From NCBI GenBank assembly GCA_911728455.2, contig OU452229.1, positions 15,534,076 through 15,598,075 on the forward strand: 64,000 bases of DNA, read 5' to 3'. How positions within the stretch are numbered: the stretch's first letter is position 1; the number at the start of each line of letters is the position of its first letter. Source of the stretch: Marthasterias glacialis. Lineage: Eukaryota > Echinodermata > Asteroidea > Forcipulatida > Asteriidae. The translations under genes were made by a program, and so were the position numbers. Shown one piece after another: positions 13,720 through 26,475 of this stretch. The notes under the pieces were generated by a model. The model was given only the letters and a program-made list of their open reading frames with translations. It did no database searches and was not told the origin of the DNA.

Positions 13720-14375
13720 TACTATTGACGTCAAATGTCATGACATTATTCATGACTTTTCCCATAAATCGTAAAATTCGATGTCAAAATTTCATATCAG
13801 CGACGCCCCCCCCCCCGTCGCGTAATTTGACAACAACTTTGACGTTAAATAATATATTTTGCTATTAATTATGTAGTCTTGGACAAGTTTTTGACAGCAA
13901 TTATTTTTTGGCCGAGGGAAGTCACAGCCATGACGCTTGACTGCAAATTTTGCGGCCGGGGGATAAAGTCGTAGACATGAAATTTGTCATCGAATTTCAC
14001 GACCTCACATTTTATGTCCGCGAGTTCCCCTTGTCGCGTAATATTTGACAACAAATTTGTGGTCAACTAATCATTTTCCCTGCCATGTCGTCTTTTGATG
14101 CTCTCACCCGAGCATCAAATTATGGCTGACTGGTAGACTATTCGGGGCAATGTTTTTTTTTAACTAGAGGAAGAGACGCAGACACCGATTCGACGTCCAA
14201 CTTCGCAGCCTGGGGAACGTCGCAGACATTCAATTGGACAATCATACAGAAAGTCGCAGACATGAAATCTGAAATCTGGCGTCAAATCTCGTGATTTGGG
14301 GGAAAAACTCGGTCGCGCTCAGTGAAATCTGACATCAAAATTCGCGACTTCGGGGGAAAGTTGTAACTTTTCATG
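13720..14375. repeat. Degenerate minisatellite of about 47-bp units in both orientations
   Basis: A unit with the landmarks GTCGCAGACATGAAAT, then TGACGTCAAATTTCGCGA, then a G-rich GGGGGAAA recurs imperfectly. Plus-oriented copies begin near 13875, 13921, 13968, 14170, 14215 and 14258, with a shorter one near 14318. Minus-oriented copies are seen around 13735-13800, 13815-13850 and 14000-14060. The mixture of orientations suggests repeated rearrangement rather than a simple head-to-tail array. The open frame on the minus strand at 13869-14066 is part of this repeat and is not a gene. Confidence 0.65.
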
Positions 14376-17300
14376 AAATTTGCTTCATTGTAGACCTGTG
14401 TGCAATTAATTTTACCGCATGCTCTCTTTTATGAATTATAGGTAAACAAAGCAATATTTTCAATTCTTCTCATCAGCAGATTAAGACCCACCATAAAGCA
14501 AGGATGAAACCTGACGTCTCTAAAGTCACCTTGCCATAATGAATTGTATTCGTTCCAACCAAGTGGACAACAGACTGGCAAGTTAAGCACATCTCACAGA
14601 AGCATCATCAAACGCCAGCGGACACGCATCCCACTTGAACACCCAACACTGCCTCATTCCCACAGTGGGACTCGGAAGTGCTTAGAGACGGACCCAGACC
14701 CCTCACACCCTCCCACCATTCATGGTTCCACAAATGCGTTCAACCGCAGTGCGGTATTCATTTCATGAAGCAGCACTACCTATGAAGAACTATTGGCAAA
14801 GTGTTTGTCTTTTTTTTCTGTGAAGGTAGTGGTACATGTACGTGTTTGTACACCAGGATTTTGAGTTTCAGCAGGTTTGCGTATTCATGGGTGACGGTGG
14901 CCCCTTCATCTTGGCCTTGCCTAGCTTGGAAGTTAGGCATACTGCTAAACGAACTTTAGAAGAAGAAAAAATTGACACAGTGACCCATTTATTTAAAAGA
15001 AATCTTTTCCATGTGTTTTTTCTTTTCCTGAAATCTGTCTATAAGTAAAGAGGTGCTAAGGGTAAACATGACGTCTTAGTCATTCTTGGCCCAAAAGAAA
15101 ACCAGGTTGTTGTTTTTATTTAATTACATATGGTATTTGTGCTAGAGAATGTACCAACTTATCTTTTCTACCAAGACTAACTATTTTTGCAAAGGAGTAG
15201 GCCTAATTTAATGCTTTCAATGCGTTTTTTGTGTCCGAATTCAATTAATAAAACAAACTTTTCAAAATAAGTTCAAATTCAGCCTCCAAAATTCCATTAA
15301 ATCATTTTGAGAAAAATAATTGCGTTACTAAACAGTTGGGTCCAAGCCGTTAAAACTTATTGAGAGCACAATGTATTTCCACTATAATTAACGGTTGTAG
15401 GTAAACGCTGTGCTATGCAAGTGTGGGCATTGCGCCGAAAATGTCACGTGAATTGATCGTTTAGGCCAAACCAATCATTGGGCGCAATGACGATTGTGCT
15501 CGGTGTTAACTAAATGGTGTTTGTCTACCCTTACAAACGTTTTTGGTGGAAAACACCTTTAAAATGTGTAAGCTGTGGTAGCGCTGTTTTTGCAGCGTTT
15601 TTAACGTTTTTCTCAGACGTTTTAATAACTAAATGTTATGATGTGATCATATGTTACAACGCCCTCTATCATCGGTGTGTAAAATACACACCGATGACAG
15701 AATCTTTGTACTACACTTAATGTCTAGTTGTTATTATTATTTTACTGCACATTTTAACTTTTTGGCTGCAGCGCATGGTAACAACAAAACATATAAATGA
15801 ATGAATGAAAATATAGACTTATGCTGGGGTTTTGCGTTCTTCATCAAGATCCATCAGTTGGCTTAAGAGTTAACTTTTGATATTGACCATTTTAGAACCG
15901 CATCGTAATGGTGACGTAGCAGGTACCACAGCATTAAAATTTTGATTTGGAAACATTTTAGTTCAGCTGTATTTTAATTTAACATGTGGATATTAGATAT
16001 CAGAATACACAAACTATAATTATTCCGATTTGTGGACTTGTATTTTAATTATTGTTTAAAACTTACGCCAGTTATTTGAAAAGTAGCTCCGTGTGTGTAT
16101 GTTAAGATACCAACATCTTGTACAAAAAGAGACATTCGGTGTCCATGGGAAAATGTACTGGTTGCAATTCTGAGGTGGGAGGGGGGGGGTGCTAAGCAAG
16201 TGACTGGTTGGAGAGAAGTTAACGAGAGTTATCATTTATAAAGTGCAATATCCTTCATTAAAACAGACTTTTACTATGAATTGAAAAGATTCAAATCGAT
16301 GATTTGCACTTCGAAAGGGTTGATGATGTACTGCACTATTCGATTTAAGGCATCAAGTTGGAGTGAAAGTGCAATAAAAGCAGAGATAACATTATGGCAG
16401 GAAAAAAAGAGAGGACATTTTCATATTGTTTATTGAAAACAGACCTACAATGCAGAAATAATTTGATCATGCAGGTCGTAAAAGTGTGATATAAATCAAA
16501 TCTGCCACGAAAAAGTATAATTATGACGAGATATGTTTTAACAACACTCGCCTCTGTGATGGTCGTATTTCCTCGCTTATTAAATTGGAGAGCCACTGCT
16601 GTTTTTGTGTTTTACTTGTGATTTCCTTGGTGTCTCTAATTGAAACAATCAATGCCCACATATCTTATTATTTTTGAATTCAGTTAGGTTACAGGCACGT
16701 AATTGATTTCGACTACTCTATAAATTGCAGCGCAATATTTACCCCATGGAAATCAGGACAGTATCATGTTTACCCGAAGAGCTGTCGACGTGTGAGAGAC
16801 CGTGAAAAGAGCACAAAGTCACATGGAAATCTTGTATTTCCTACTGAAATATTGGCCGCTCAAACACACAATAAACTGCCTTGGTTTTCTCTCAGTCTCC
16901 CCATTGTAATAACTGACTATTGATTCATTTTGTATGTACACATTGAGTCATGCAACGAGCAGTGAATAACGCTATTTACAATAGCAAGCTTTGTTGATAT
17001 CTCTCCTGCTGTGCACTTAAAAAACTACAAGACCCGTGGTGTCAAATCGAAGCCTTATTCTCAGCAAATCACAGAAGCAAATTACCGGCGAAACGTTACC
17101 GGCGATTTTGTTTTTATCTGATTACCAATACACGGGTGGAAATATGAGCATAAAGATATGAACGGGCAAGGTTTATGCTTATAATAGTAAAAAAGGACTG
17201 CATCTTCAAGACGTTTCCAGCACGCCATATCACGGCAAAACACAATGTCGGGCTGCTGTGTGTGGCTAGGCTACAATAATATACCGGGACCAGACCTTGC

Positions 17301-17507
17301 AAATCTGAAGATGGACACGACGACCCTCCGAATAATCAACACGATTAGTGTTTTAATATTTTGTTGCCAACGTAAATTATTTCATTTTTCATGTTGACAA
17401 ACAGGCCATTTTCCCACAAATCTTACGCACATGAAAATGCGCTTTCATTATACTGCAATTTACAAAATAAAGTCTCTTATTATTAATTTTTATAAGAAAT
17501 TGTTATA

Positions 17508-17550
17508 GCTTCACGTTTCGACCCCGGCAGAGTCTTTCTCAATATTTTTT
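17508..17550 (-). repeat. Short retroelement-like relic with an ACGTTTCG box
   Basis: Read on the minus strand the string is GAGAAAGACTC, then CCGGGGTCGAAACGT. Strings of this style are found at the ends of dispersed repeats in many marine invertebrate genomes, possibly Penelope-like or related retroelements. A second such box lies at 44330-44360. Assignment is from memory and weak. Confidence 0.3.
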
Positions 17551-17636
17551 TTAATTTTTAACATTGAGTTCAATATTTGCACTTATTGAAACAAATTGAT
17601 AATTTCCAACCGAAAAAAAGGCCCTCAATATAAAAT

Positions 17637-17705
17637 GTATACTGGTACCAATCCCCCAGAGAAATATTTCCGTTGAAAACACTGTCAAAGGCGATGAAAT
17701 AGCAT
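17637..17705 (+). repeat. Fragment of the TTTAAAGGTA MITE family
   Basis: The string TACCAATCCCCCAGAGAAATAT and the following CACTGTCAAAG match the internal part of the copy at 45910-46258. Neither terminal repeat is recognisable here. Confidence 0.55.
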
Positions 17706-20383
17706 CTAAAAACATCACAAATCACCATTGCCGCAATAGAAATGAAGCAATATTATGAATTTAATAATTATATGAACGCGCACAAAATCCCTGAAACCCA
17801 TTTCGCTGCAAACGGGATTGTATTTGATAACATATTGACAGCTCGGTTGGATGGTGTGTTCGTGATCTCTTTGACTCCAGAGAATTTCTACACGCCTATG
17901 GACGGAATTGTTTTTGTTTGTCATTTGATACTGTACAAAATCGAGGCCATAATGGCTTTGCCGTCCATTTGAGTTGTCCGCGCGTGCAGCCTTAAACGGA
18001 CTTAACGGAGTGAAAGAGATAAGAACATAATGGAAACGAATTTACTCATCACAAAACCAATCATGTTATACACACATACGCACGACATTATCTTGGGTTA
18101 TATATATATATAATTCGCAGCAAACGTAAGACCATTAATGAATTAAATGAACAGTCATTTTGTTAACCATTCGAAAGTGTCCCCTCGGTCTGGATTTCTT
18201 TATTTCATAAATTTAATTCGGGTTAATTCTAAATTGAATCTTGGGTCAAATCTATTGATGAAATTCAATGAGTTGGACACGGTTTGAATGAACATTCGTT
18301 TCCGCCCTGTTGTTCTCAGTCCATATTAATGCGATCTGATGGAATGAAGTGTTTTAGCTATTACACATTTCGTGGAGGCGAGCAAGGTCTAATGGGTCTT
18401 GGATACACCGCGCACACGCCGTTAAATGCAATCCCCTTTGTGTGCAATGTAATAAAAACATTTAAGTGCTTTATAATTGTTCGTAATTGGGAAAGTTGGT
18501 AAAGCGTGGACGTAATAGACATGACGCCGTGATTTGAGTGCAGGGTACGGTCGGAATCACAGCTAAAAACACGGCTCGGTGCAAGAGTTCACATTGAAGA
18601 ACCTCCCGCAAAGCACGAAACTCAGTCCGTTTTTGTTCTCGACACGAGTGCTGTGTAAATAAAAGACAGAGTGCGCCAACCGTGGAGACAACAAGAAGGC
18701 CTGTGGGGTAGGCCGAGTGTGTATAGGGTAGCAAGTTTGCATTTATACCATTCAGGTGTGTTATAAAAAAAAAAAAAATGGATCCTGCTTTACGATTAAT
18801 GCGCAAAGTGCAAGGTACGTCCTATGCAATAAGGTCAACCCAAAGCCCACTGAGTATTTACTATCTTTCCTTTGCAACAATTAAAAAGCAGTCACCATGA
18901 AGCAGCAACGCATAAGAACCCCGCCCCTCTCAAGTTCCGTTCTTCTTACCAAGCCACTGGAATTACCTTCCATTCATTCACAAGCTATCTGATTACACGG
19001 GAATGGATTAAAAGCACTCTCAATTTAAATCCAGTATAGTGCTACAGTCACAAAGTAGGAATGGCAGAAATGTCGTCTGGAAGAGATTTATCCCACTTAT
19101 TGCAGAGATATTGATGCATTACTCGTGAATATCAGAATTGCTTCTTTTTTTTCTATCCCGGACAATGAAAATGTTGCTCATTTTACAAAGTAATCAAAAG
19201 GCTTACATCGCAGTCTTGAAAAACGATTGTTCGTGAAATTCTTTAGCTTTTGAAATGCGAGGGAGAAGAACTAATCATATTAAGGCTACTGACCCACTCA
19301 GACTTCTATTATAGATTCTGTTTAGTCCAACTCAATGACCGTTAACTAAGAGAGCATTAGAACCAATTCAGATATCTACGTGTATGCCAAAGTACCAGGT
19401 CACATGCCTTTTTATTCTCATGTCAAAAGTTTGGGCTAAATTGTATTCTGTTTACAGAAAATGAGGATGGTCCAATATGGGGAAAAGGTACCTTTGCAGA
19501 TGTTCCTTTGTTATTGAATATTAAAAAACAACAACACCATTTTACAACGTTTGTAGTAGAAAAACACACCTGACTGTACAGCCAGTCCAGGAGAAAACTA
19601 AACCCAGGATGGATTACCAAGAGAGCAAGCAAACCATGGGTGCAGTTTTAAAACGCCAAAATTTGATTTATTGAAATGCATCAGACCATTCTGAGCATAA
19701 GGGACACACAATATCCCAAACCACCAACGCGGTGCATTCCAGGGACGTTTGCAGACCGCCGTGGTCGTACAGAGAGTGTATATCTTCCACCATTAAGAAC
19801 CATTAGCTAAAATGAATAAAAATCACCGAAAGCTCAGTCCAATATCTCGCCATCAAGAAAGGATTGAGTTTAAATACTTTGCTAAATAGATTAAACCGTC
19901 CACGGTGTTTACATTCGCTCAAGGATAGCTCAACGCCAGTAACTGATTTCTTTCCTGGATAAGAGAGGCATTCCTCAATACAAAAAGTCAACAGTAAAGT
20001 CTATTTAATTCAACAAAAGCTTCGATGCAAAGTCGATTAAGAGTACAATAAGATATGAAGGGTTCAAAATCTCGTTTGGTTACCACACTGGTTGTACATT
20101 AACTAGCACACTGTTCTTGTTCAGTATTTGAACATCTTTAATGTGGTGACATTTTTACGGTCATTAAGCGTCACCCGAAGTGTCTGCATGAGTAACAGGG
20201 CCCTCTAGTGATCACGGCTTCACAAGCATGCATTGTATACAAAGTCTATATGTAAACCGCAAAAGAAAAATAAATTAAGTTCAAACTGTTGTAAAGATAT
20301 CAATGACGACTATCTAAAAGAAAGCAAAAGAAAAGTAGGTATTCTGTAGATGTAGCACTTTGTGGTAAACGGTTCGATAATTC

Positions 20384-20715
20384 ATTAAAGGTACAGTACC
20401 GGATTGGTATTCATCCAATTGTCTTTACTAGTATTGGTCTTAAAGCTTACTGATTATGCAGTTTGTACCAGTTATAACTTTCAATGGGAATATTTCTGTC
20501 TGAAATACTGCCAAAGTCGAGAAAATAGAATTTGAAGACCCCGATTTGAATTTCGGTTGTAACAATCGAAACTATTAAGATCAATGTGTTTACATGCTGT
20601 GCACGGTTTTTTTTACTATTTTCTCCTGACTCGGACGACGGATTGAGCCCAAATTTTCACATAAAGCAAGAACAATGCACTATCAACTTTACCAGCCCTA
20701 TATTCTGCCTTTAAA
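20384..20715 (+). mobile_element. TTTAAAGGTA MITE-like element, copy 1
   Basis: A 332-bp element. The left end reads ATTAAAGGTACAGTACCGGA and the right end, read in reverse, TTTAAAGGCAGAATATAGGG, giving imperfect terminal inverted repeats of about 25 bp. The interior has AAGTCGAGAAAATA, ACCCCGATTT, CGGTTGTAACAATCG and GACTCGGACGACGGATTGAG boxes, all shared with the copies at 28456, 45910 (partly) and 50688. There is no coding capacity, so it would be a non-autonomous DNA transposon. The target duplication is unclear (TA or TTAA possible). Confidence 0.75.
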
Positions 20716-23700
20716 CATGTTTAAAAGAAGAAAACAACAACAACAACGAGATGGACCTATATAGCTTGCCAGATGGATCACAGAAAAATCACCATAAAAA
20801 TCATACTAAACACATGTCAAATTTTGTTAAGTCTCAATAAGCCGATCACTCTTAAAAAGCTTGCTTTTATGCTATTAACATATTATGATTTCGACTGTCG
20901 CACCCCAATCGCCACAAACTGACCCTATGCCTCATCCAGTGGTAGTCCATTAATCAAGATTAATCTTGTCATGCTTGTACTTTGTGACAATATTATATAT
21001 CTGTGTACTAATAAATCCAATTATCGAAACGTGACCCGTAAAGCAAACATGAACACAATCAACCAACTTATGTTCACCACTGGTATTATGATGGTTAGGA
21101 CATACTGGAAACAGATGCCACCGATACAGCAATAAACCATGCGGATGCCACCTCGTAAAAAAAAAAAAAAAAAAAATACCACGGTGGTGACCTAAGAAAG
21201 TGTACAATTGTACCGTCGCTACCACACATTAAAAGTGTAAATAACAATCGCTGACAAGAAGTTTTGAGATGTCGCCCTTTTCTTCATATCAAAAGCGGGT
21301 ATCAAATCACACATGCACAGTGCGAATTCCTTCAAATGTAATATTTTATGTTTTTTTCCCATTGAGCTTAATGCGAATTGTGCCTGCAGGACGTCCAGGC
21401 TAGGTGGCTCTTCCGTAAACATTGTGTTACAGGTTTATATTGCGATATCACAGGTTTATATAGAGTCTGAGGAAACTTTAAATGAAAAGTTACCCCCCCC
21501 CCCCCCACTCTAAACAAAGTGCGACACACTTCAATACATCGTGGGAGAAAACTGCACTGTTTTCCCTGGCAACAATATCGGTTTTACCAGTTCAAAGCAC
21601 AAAGCCTTTGACCGACAAAATGTAGAAAAGTGCAGCTTCTGATGGAATCATAGCACGCATGAATGAACAGATGGACTAACATGGCTGGGATAATTGAATA
21701 TCCTACAAGATTGCCCGTTAAGAATTGATCATTTTCGGTAATACAACACCATTATGTGACTTATCCACTTTTTTTGGGAGCCTCTGAACAGGAACACAAA
21801 GATTAAATTGGTGTGCATCTACATACACAAAACGCACATATACAGTCAATAAGGGCCCAGACTTATTATCCATTTTAATTAATACAAAATTTGATTATTA
21901 ATGCTTGAATTAATAAATAACCATTTAAAACAAGTGGATGCTTCCACCCCATTACACAGAAAGGGCATAATTTCAAGAGCTCGAAGACAGAATGTCGGCC
22001 AACTTTTTTAAAAAGCCATTAACTTCTTACTTCATTTTGTAAGGCCGTTCACAAGTTTATCGTACTGTTTTCAATCGATGGAGCGGCCGTGCGTAGCATT
22101 TAACGATTGGTTCGGTCGAATGTAAAGTGAATTTTCCACGGACCGTGTTTGGTTTTGAATGATTGCTTGGAATCGAAAACTAAAAATCCTACAGGTTATG
22201 ATGTTTTCTATGAAAGTCTAGATCAAGTTATGCAAGTCAGTGCGGTTGACTGTCTCGAGGGGCTTGTGCCTTTTCTCTTGATGTTCGTTTTTGTACTTAA
22301 AATCCCCCTGGAACATGACCCTATTCGAAGAGTGCATAGTGATCAAAAGACAAAAGAAAATAAGCCTACGCAATAAATCTTTTTTATCCATTTCCCCATG
22401 AAATACTAATATTTAAAAAATGTTATCTATTTCACGAATATGGGCTAACGGGTTTGTTATTATTAAACCATTTTTGAGCACTTCTGAAATGGTGCTCTTG
22501 ACCCATTTGGTTAAATATTACAAGTACTCGAATATTATATTTAAAAAAAAAAATAACAAAATCTTATTACCTACGTTGTTTTGCACGAGTTTACACATGG
22601 AGGATTCCGTGCAGTTAGTGAAGTGCTTCAGTAACTAATTAAAAAAAACTATTGATTAATGTCGACGAATTATGAACGATTTTTCTGCCGTAGAATTTTG
22701 AAAGTTCGTTTCCAAAGACAAGTCGTATAACTGGACTCTGATTCCATTAAATTTAAAACATTCACGCATTATAGTTTTGAGGATCAACAGAGTACAGTCT
22801 ATTATTAATTTACAGTTAGTTACGTCGACATGTTTTCGATTGAAACATTATGTTGTTTAAGTGAGCAATAACTTTCATCGACAAATATTGAGAAATTGTG
22901 TTTACCAAATTTACAAATATCGATCCCACTTGGTTTAATAAAATCTCATTAAGCCTATTACAAATGAAAACAGGGGCCTTTATGTAGATTTGCATATAAA
23001 TTAAAATTCATAATTTACACTAGCGAGCAAATGATTTTCAGTAAATAATCTCAAACACTAATTGTTTTTTTTTAATAAAAATAGCCAACTATTTTTCATA
23101 TGATTACTTTATATATCTCAATGTTTCGGAAGAATTTGGTGCAGGTACGGTACAGATAGTACAATGGGTCAAATCAGTGTACGGGCTAACTGCAAACGTT
23201 TGCCTGTGGAGGCGCCCTAACACATTAACGGTTCATTCGAACAGCTGTATTTACGGCACGTGCACGTCCACCATAAATACGTGTGTGTAGATGATGATAT
23301 ACGGCGCACGTCACCACGACCTGTTTATGCGGTGGTAACATGTGGCTTTATCAGCAAAGAGCTTTTGGCTTTTTGCAAGTCCTACCTTGTATTATATAGT
23401 ATTTTAGAGGATCGTGGCTCAAAGTGTGAGAAAATCCAGCCTAATTGTCCCCGGGTTATTAAGAAGAGGCCTGTGTTGGGTTTGCAAAGACTGTTCACCC
23501 AGACATAAAATCCACCCCTGCTGGTGAGAAATATCGCCCAATGACGTTTCATCATGCCTAGAGAAATGGGAAAAAAAAGTTCTATTTCGATGCTCCTTGA
23601 AAAAATGTATCTAATTTTGCTCATCATAATGACACAAACTTGTTTTCTATCCAGAGTCAAAGTGACATTCCCCGTACGTCTGCAGTGGATAAACACACGT

Positions 23701-25020
23701 TCGTCAGGGGGGCGAGTATGATCTTCAGCAATCCTTTTAGACCCCAGCAGGATTGTATGAAAGGCTCTGAAATCAAATTCCGTAAAGGAAGTCAGTAATG
23801 GAGGTGAAAATACCAGGTCCAATTACGGTATATCCTGGAGTGGGGTATACAGAACTGCATGAACTGCAGGCCACCCGGAGAGGGTGGCTTACAACAATGT
23901 GAACACAATCACCTAAAACGAGACCACGGATTCCATGAATAGCTTTTTGGTTCACACTGCACTAATCCTACTGTCTTTTTTTCTAAACCATAATTCTTAG
24001 TACCGTTTAGAGGACTTGGCAGAAAATGTACGATTAGTACCCAAGTATCTGTGTATATCGCTGTAGGATTTTTTAAGCCTAACAATAAAGTTAGTCGTTA
24101 ATACAGTAAAGTTGAAATGGTATGCCGCCTGTGTGAAGAAAGTTGCACTTTATTTATGTGGGTTTTGATACATGCTGCACTTGTATGCTTCATGGTATTA
24201 TAACCCGTTCCCCTCGTGGGTTCGTCTGTATTTACAGCCGCGTTGCTCAACTCAAGGCAACACAAGAAGTACATGGAATAGATGACTTTAGGGTGTTTGT
24301 TTATGGCAGTAAGGATAGCACAATATGTCCGCGAGGAGGTCCCCGTAGGCGGCGCGAACCGAAGGCCAAAGCTTGCACGGCACACAAGCAAAAAGAGAGA
24401 GAGAGAGAGAAAAAAAAAAAAAACCAGGGACGGTCTGCCAAATCGCGATGGAATGATGGATCTATGGAATCAAGAGCCCTGTGTTCTGTTTCATGTCGGA
24501 GGATTTGCACTGTGAGCCTTAGTATCCGTCGTGTGTCGAAGCGGGAAAGCGACTAATGCTTGATTAAACCTGAAAGCAAGTCTCCAACACAATAAGATGG
24601 GGGAAAATGCTAGACAACAAAATGTTCATGGCGGCCGAGGCACATATGCATATATATTCAGCACGCTGGGACATATTTGCAGAAGTATTTACACCGTTTA
24701 AAGAGCATCACATTTGAAAGGGAATCAGTTTACCTTCTCAACTCCCTAAAGAACTCCCTAAAGGCTATAACGGAATTAGGCCGACGTGAATGGTCACATG
24801 CTGTGAAAGGAGAATAAATAACCGCGTGCAAGAATGCTGTAAGATATTTATAGAAAACCTTGACTATAAAGTCAATCTATTCTTTTTTTTTAACAATCTG
24901 TTAACTTATTGATGACTTTTCACAAACATTCCGCCAAACCGAGATTCCAATAAATTAGAACATGTGACACGAGTTGGACAAAGAACGACGAACAACATAA
25001 AGAGCACATAAATCACTTAC
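20716..25020. other. Intron 1 of exon B or spacer, no gene seen
   Basis: On the minus strand this follows the exon B donor. The 146-codon minus frame at 23382-23822 starts at TTG, matches nothing and is near what chance gives. An A20 run (21157-21176), a C run (21493-21506) and a GA/A microsatellite (24394-24423) are present. No ectodomain second half, transmembrane or cyclase exon was recognised. Confidence 0.5.
24394..24423. repeat. (GA)n-A13 microsatellite
   Basis: About eight GA units followed by thirteen A. Confidence 0.9.
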
Positions 25021-25798
25021 TTCTTGCCACTGGTTGGACTTTCTCCACAAGTAAAGTTTTGGACATCTCAATTGTGTAATCCTTTTCTTTTCTATTAATC
25101 CCGTGGTAACTGACGCGAGTTCGGGATACGATTAGTGTTCTGTACAGTGATCCCATGGCTAAGTAGCAGTCTCTTATTTCATCCTCGGTCTCAAAGAAGA
25201 GCAGCTCGGTATGATTAAATTTGTTTTGTAGGAAGTACCGGGCGATAAACCCAGCCTGTTTCATGTAGCTTCCCTGCATCCGGGTGAGTGTTGGGAATTC
25301 CTCCCGCTGCTTCCCACGGAACCCCTCGGCCAGCCCGCCAGCCGTTATGTGGGGTACTCCCCAATGGCCCAGGAATCGCCCTATACCCGAGGTTGCGTAC
25401 TCGCAGCCCGGGCCCAGATACATGTCCGGCTTGAGGCTCATTTCCAAGTCCACCATGCGAAATTGACCGGTGCTAAGCTTGCATTGGGTGTCCTCAACAA
25501 ATAACGTGATATTTCTACTCAGCATCGTTGTCCGGTGGGCCTTGTCGACGGCGATGGAGACGGCGGGCAGAACCATCTGGGAAAAGAAAGGGTAGCGGAC
25601 AGGGTCACCGGCATACATCCACGCCACCGGATACCGAGGAAGTAAAACAGCAATCTTTATGTCCCTGTCATTTTTTTCTGGATCGATACCACTGTTAACG
25701 TTAACATCACCTGTTAATAGCGCACCGGTCCGTAGTGTCAAAATAACTGAGATGGCAGCATTCCACAGCACCACTTTCAAACATGAATCAGCAAACAT
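25021..25798 (-). CDS. Exon B: first coding exon of a natriuretic-peptide-receptor/guanylate-cyclase-like receptor
   Basis: I start at the ATG at 25798. The open frame extends upstream only to a TTG. It gives 259 full codons plus one base, then a GTAAGT donor at 25020-25015 (phase 1, as in exons A and C). Residues about 7-28 form a hydrophobic signal sequence. The ANF_receptor start is IKIAVLLPRYP (47-57), followed by YPFFSQM-LPA-SIA, DTQC (C106), LGPGCEY (C132), GRFLGHWGVPHITAGG and TRMQGSYMKQAGF. C106 and C132 fit the NPR amino-terminal disulfide next to the chloride site. C211 (RDCYLAMG) is the half-cystine that pairs with the following exon in the family. N96 and N195 are N-glycosylation sequons. 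It is roughly half identical, by eye, to exon A over the domain core. The exon is clearly richer in G+C than its flanks. Ligand unknown; a sperm-activating-peptide or natriuretic-type receptor is possible. Confidence 0.93.
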
Positions 25799-26396
25799 CG
25801 CGAACACAATCAAGTATCAACAAAACATGAAGTACTGTTGGACCATGACCACAGGTTTCAGACGATCCACCCTCACGTCACTAAATCCTTAATTTGCTAA
25901 AAAACTCCTTACCGACTGTCATTCACGCTGGCGAGGCCGTGTGAGTATATCCCCCTACCATCCAAGTTAATCCACAAGCATTGACACCATTGCCGCAGCG
26001 TGAAAATAAACAACCTCGCGGGGCTATGACATTTTAATAATAAAACTTACTCAATGTTGGCTTTTGTCATTCTGCATGTGTGATGACTACGTAGGGGGCT
26101 GTCAGTGCAATGGTTCCCACGTGCTGATGATCACAGCACCTCTGCGTCGGTGTGGACAAGTCATCGTGTAATTATAATGTCTACTCCAGAGAGCATGATC
26201 GTCCCCAACTCTGGTGTGGAGTTTTCCTCAAGTTGAAAACCAACACAAGCCGTGACAGGCTGGTTCGGTCGTCACGGCATTCTCTCCCAAGGAGACGGAT
26301 TATATTATACAGCCCGTGCACGTTATACTGTTACACAATCACCAACACACACACACGTACCTCTCACCTTTCGCGTAGTATGAAATAGGTAACTGG
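25799..26396. other. 5' flank of exon B
   Basis: Upstream sequence of exon B on the minus strand. It includes a short (CA)n at about 26344-26356. No upstream ATG frame of note and no clear core promoter. Confidence 0.4.
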
Positions 26397-26475
26397 ACTA
26401 GACCTTACGCCCAACAGTTTCGTTCTCCACGAGTTCGCCTGGCAGTTGACCCTTGGCGCGCAAGCGCGTCCTTGC
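26397..26475 (-). promoter_or_regulatory. GC-rich block upstream of exon B, shared with exon A
   Basis: About 0.6-0.7 kb before the exon B ATG. On the plus strand it carries TAGACCTTACGCCC, then CAGTTGACCCTTGG, then GGCGCGCAAGCGCGT. The same three strings in the same order, with different spacing, occur at 30413-30518 upstream of exon A. A conserved non-coding block in front of two paralogous first exons suggests promoter or 5' untranslated sequence. No equivalent was seen before exon C. Confidence 0.45.

Larger units (their letters stand above)
14376..20383. other. Non-coding spacer, middle part of the B-C interval
   Basis: AT-rich sequence with no recognised gene. Frames here are below about 110 codons, lack motifs and lie in low-complexity or overlapping positions. 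A CACGTTTCGACCCCGGCAG string and a MITE fragment at 17.5-17.7 kb are the only repeat relics I can name. Confidence 0.5.

Noticed and set aside
23382-23822. 146-codon minus-strand frame
   Set aside because: Starts at TTG, no motif, length close to the chance maximum for this composition.
23868-23890. Perfect 7-bp hairpin GCCACCC-GGAGA-GGGTGGC
   Set aside because: No T tract, gene end or other context; isolated short hairpins are expected by chance.
24143-24556. 137-codon plus-strand frame
   Set aside because: Crosses a GA/A microsatellite and has overlapping frames on both strands; no domain.
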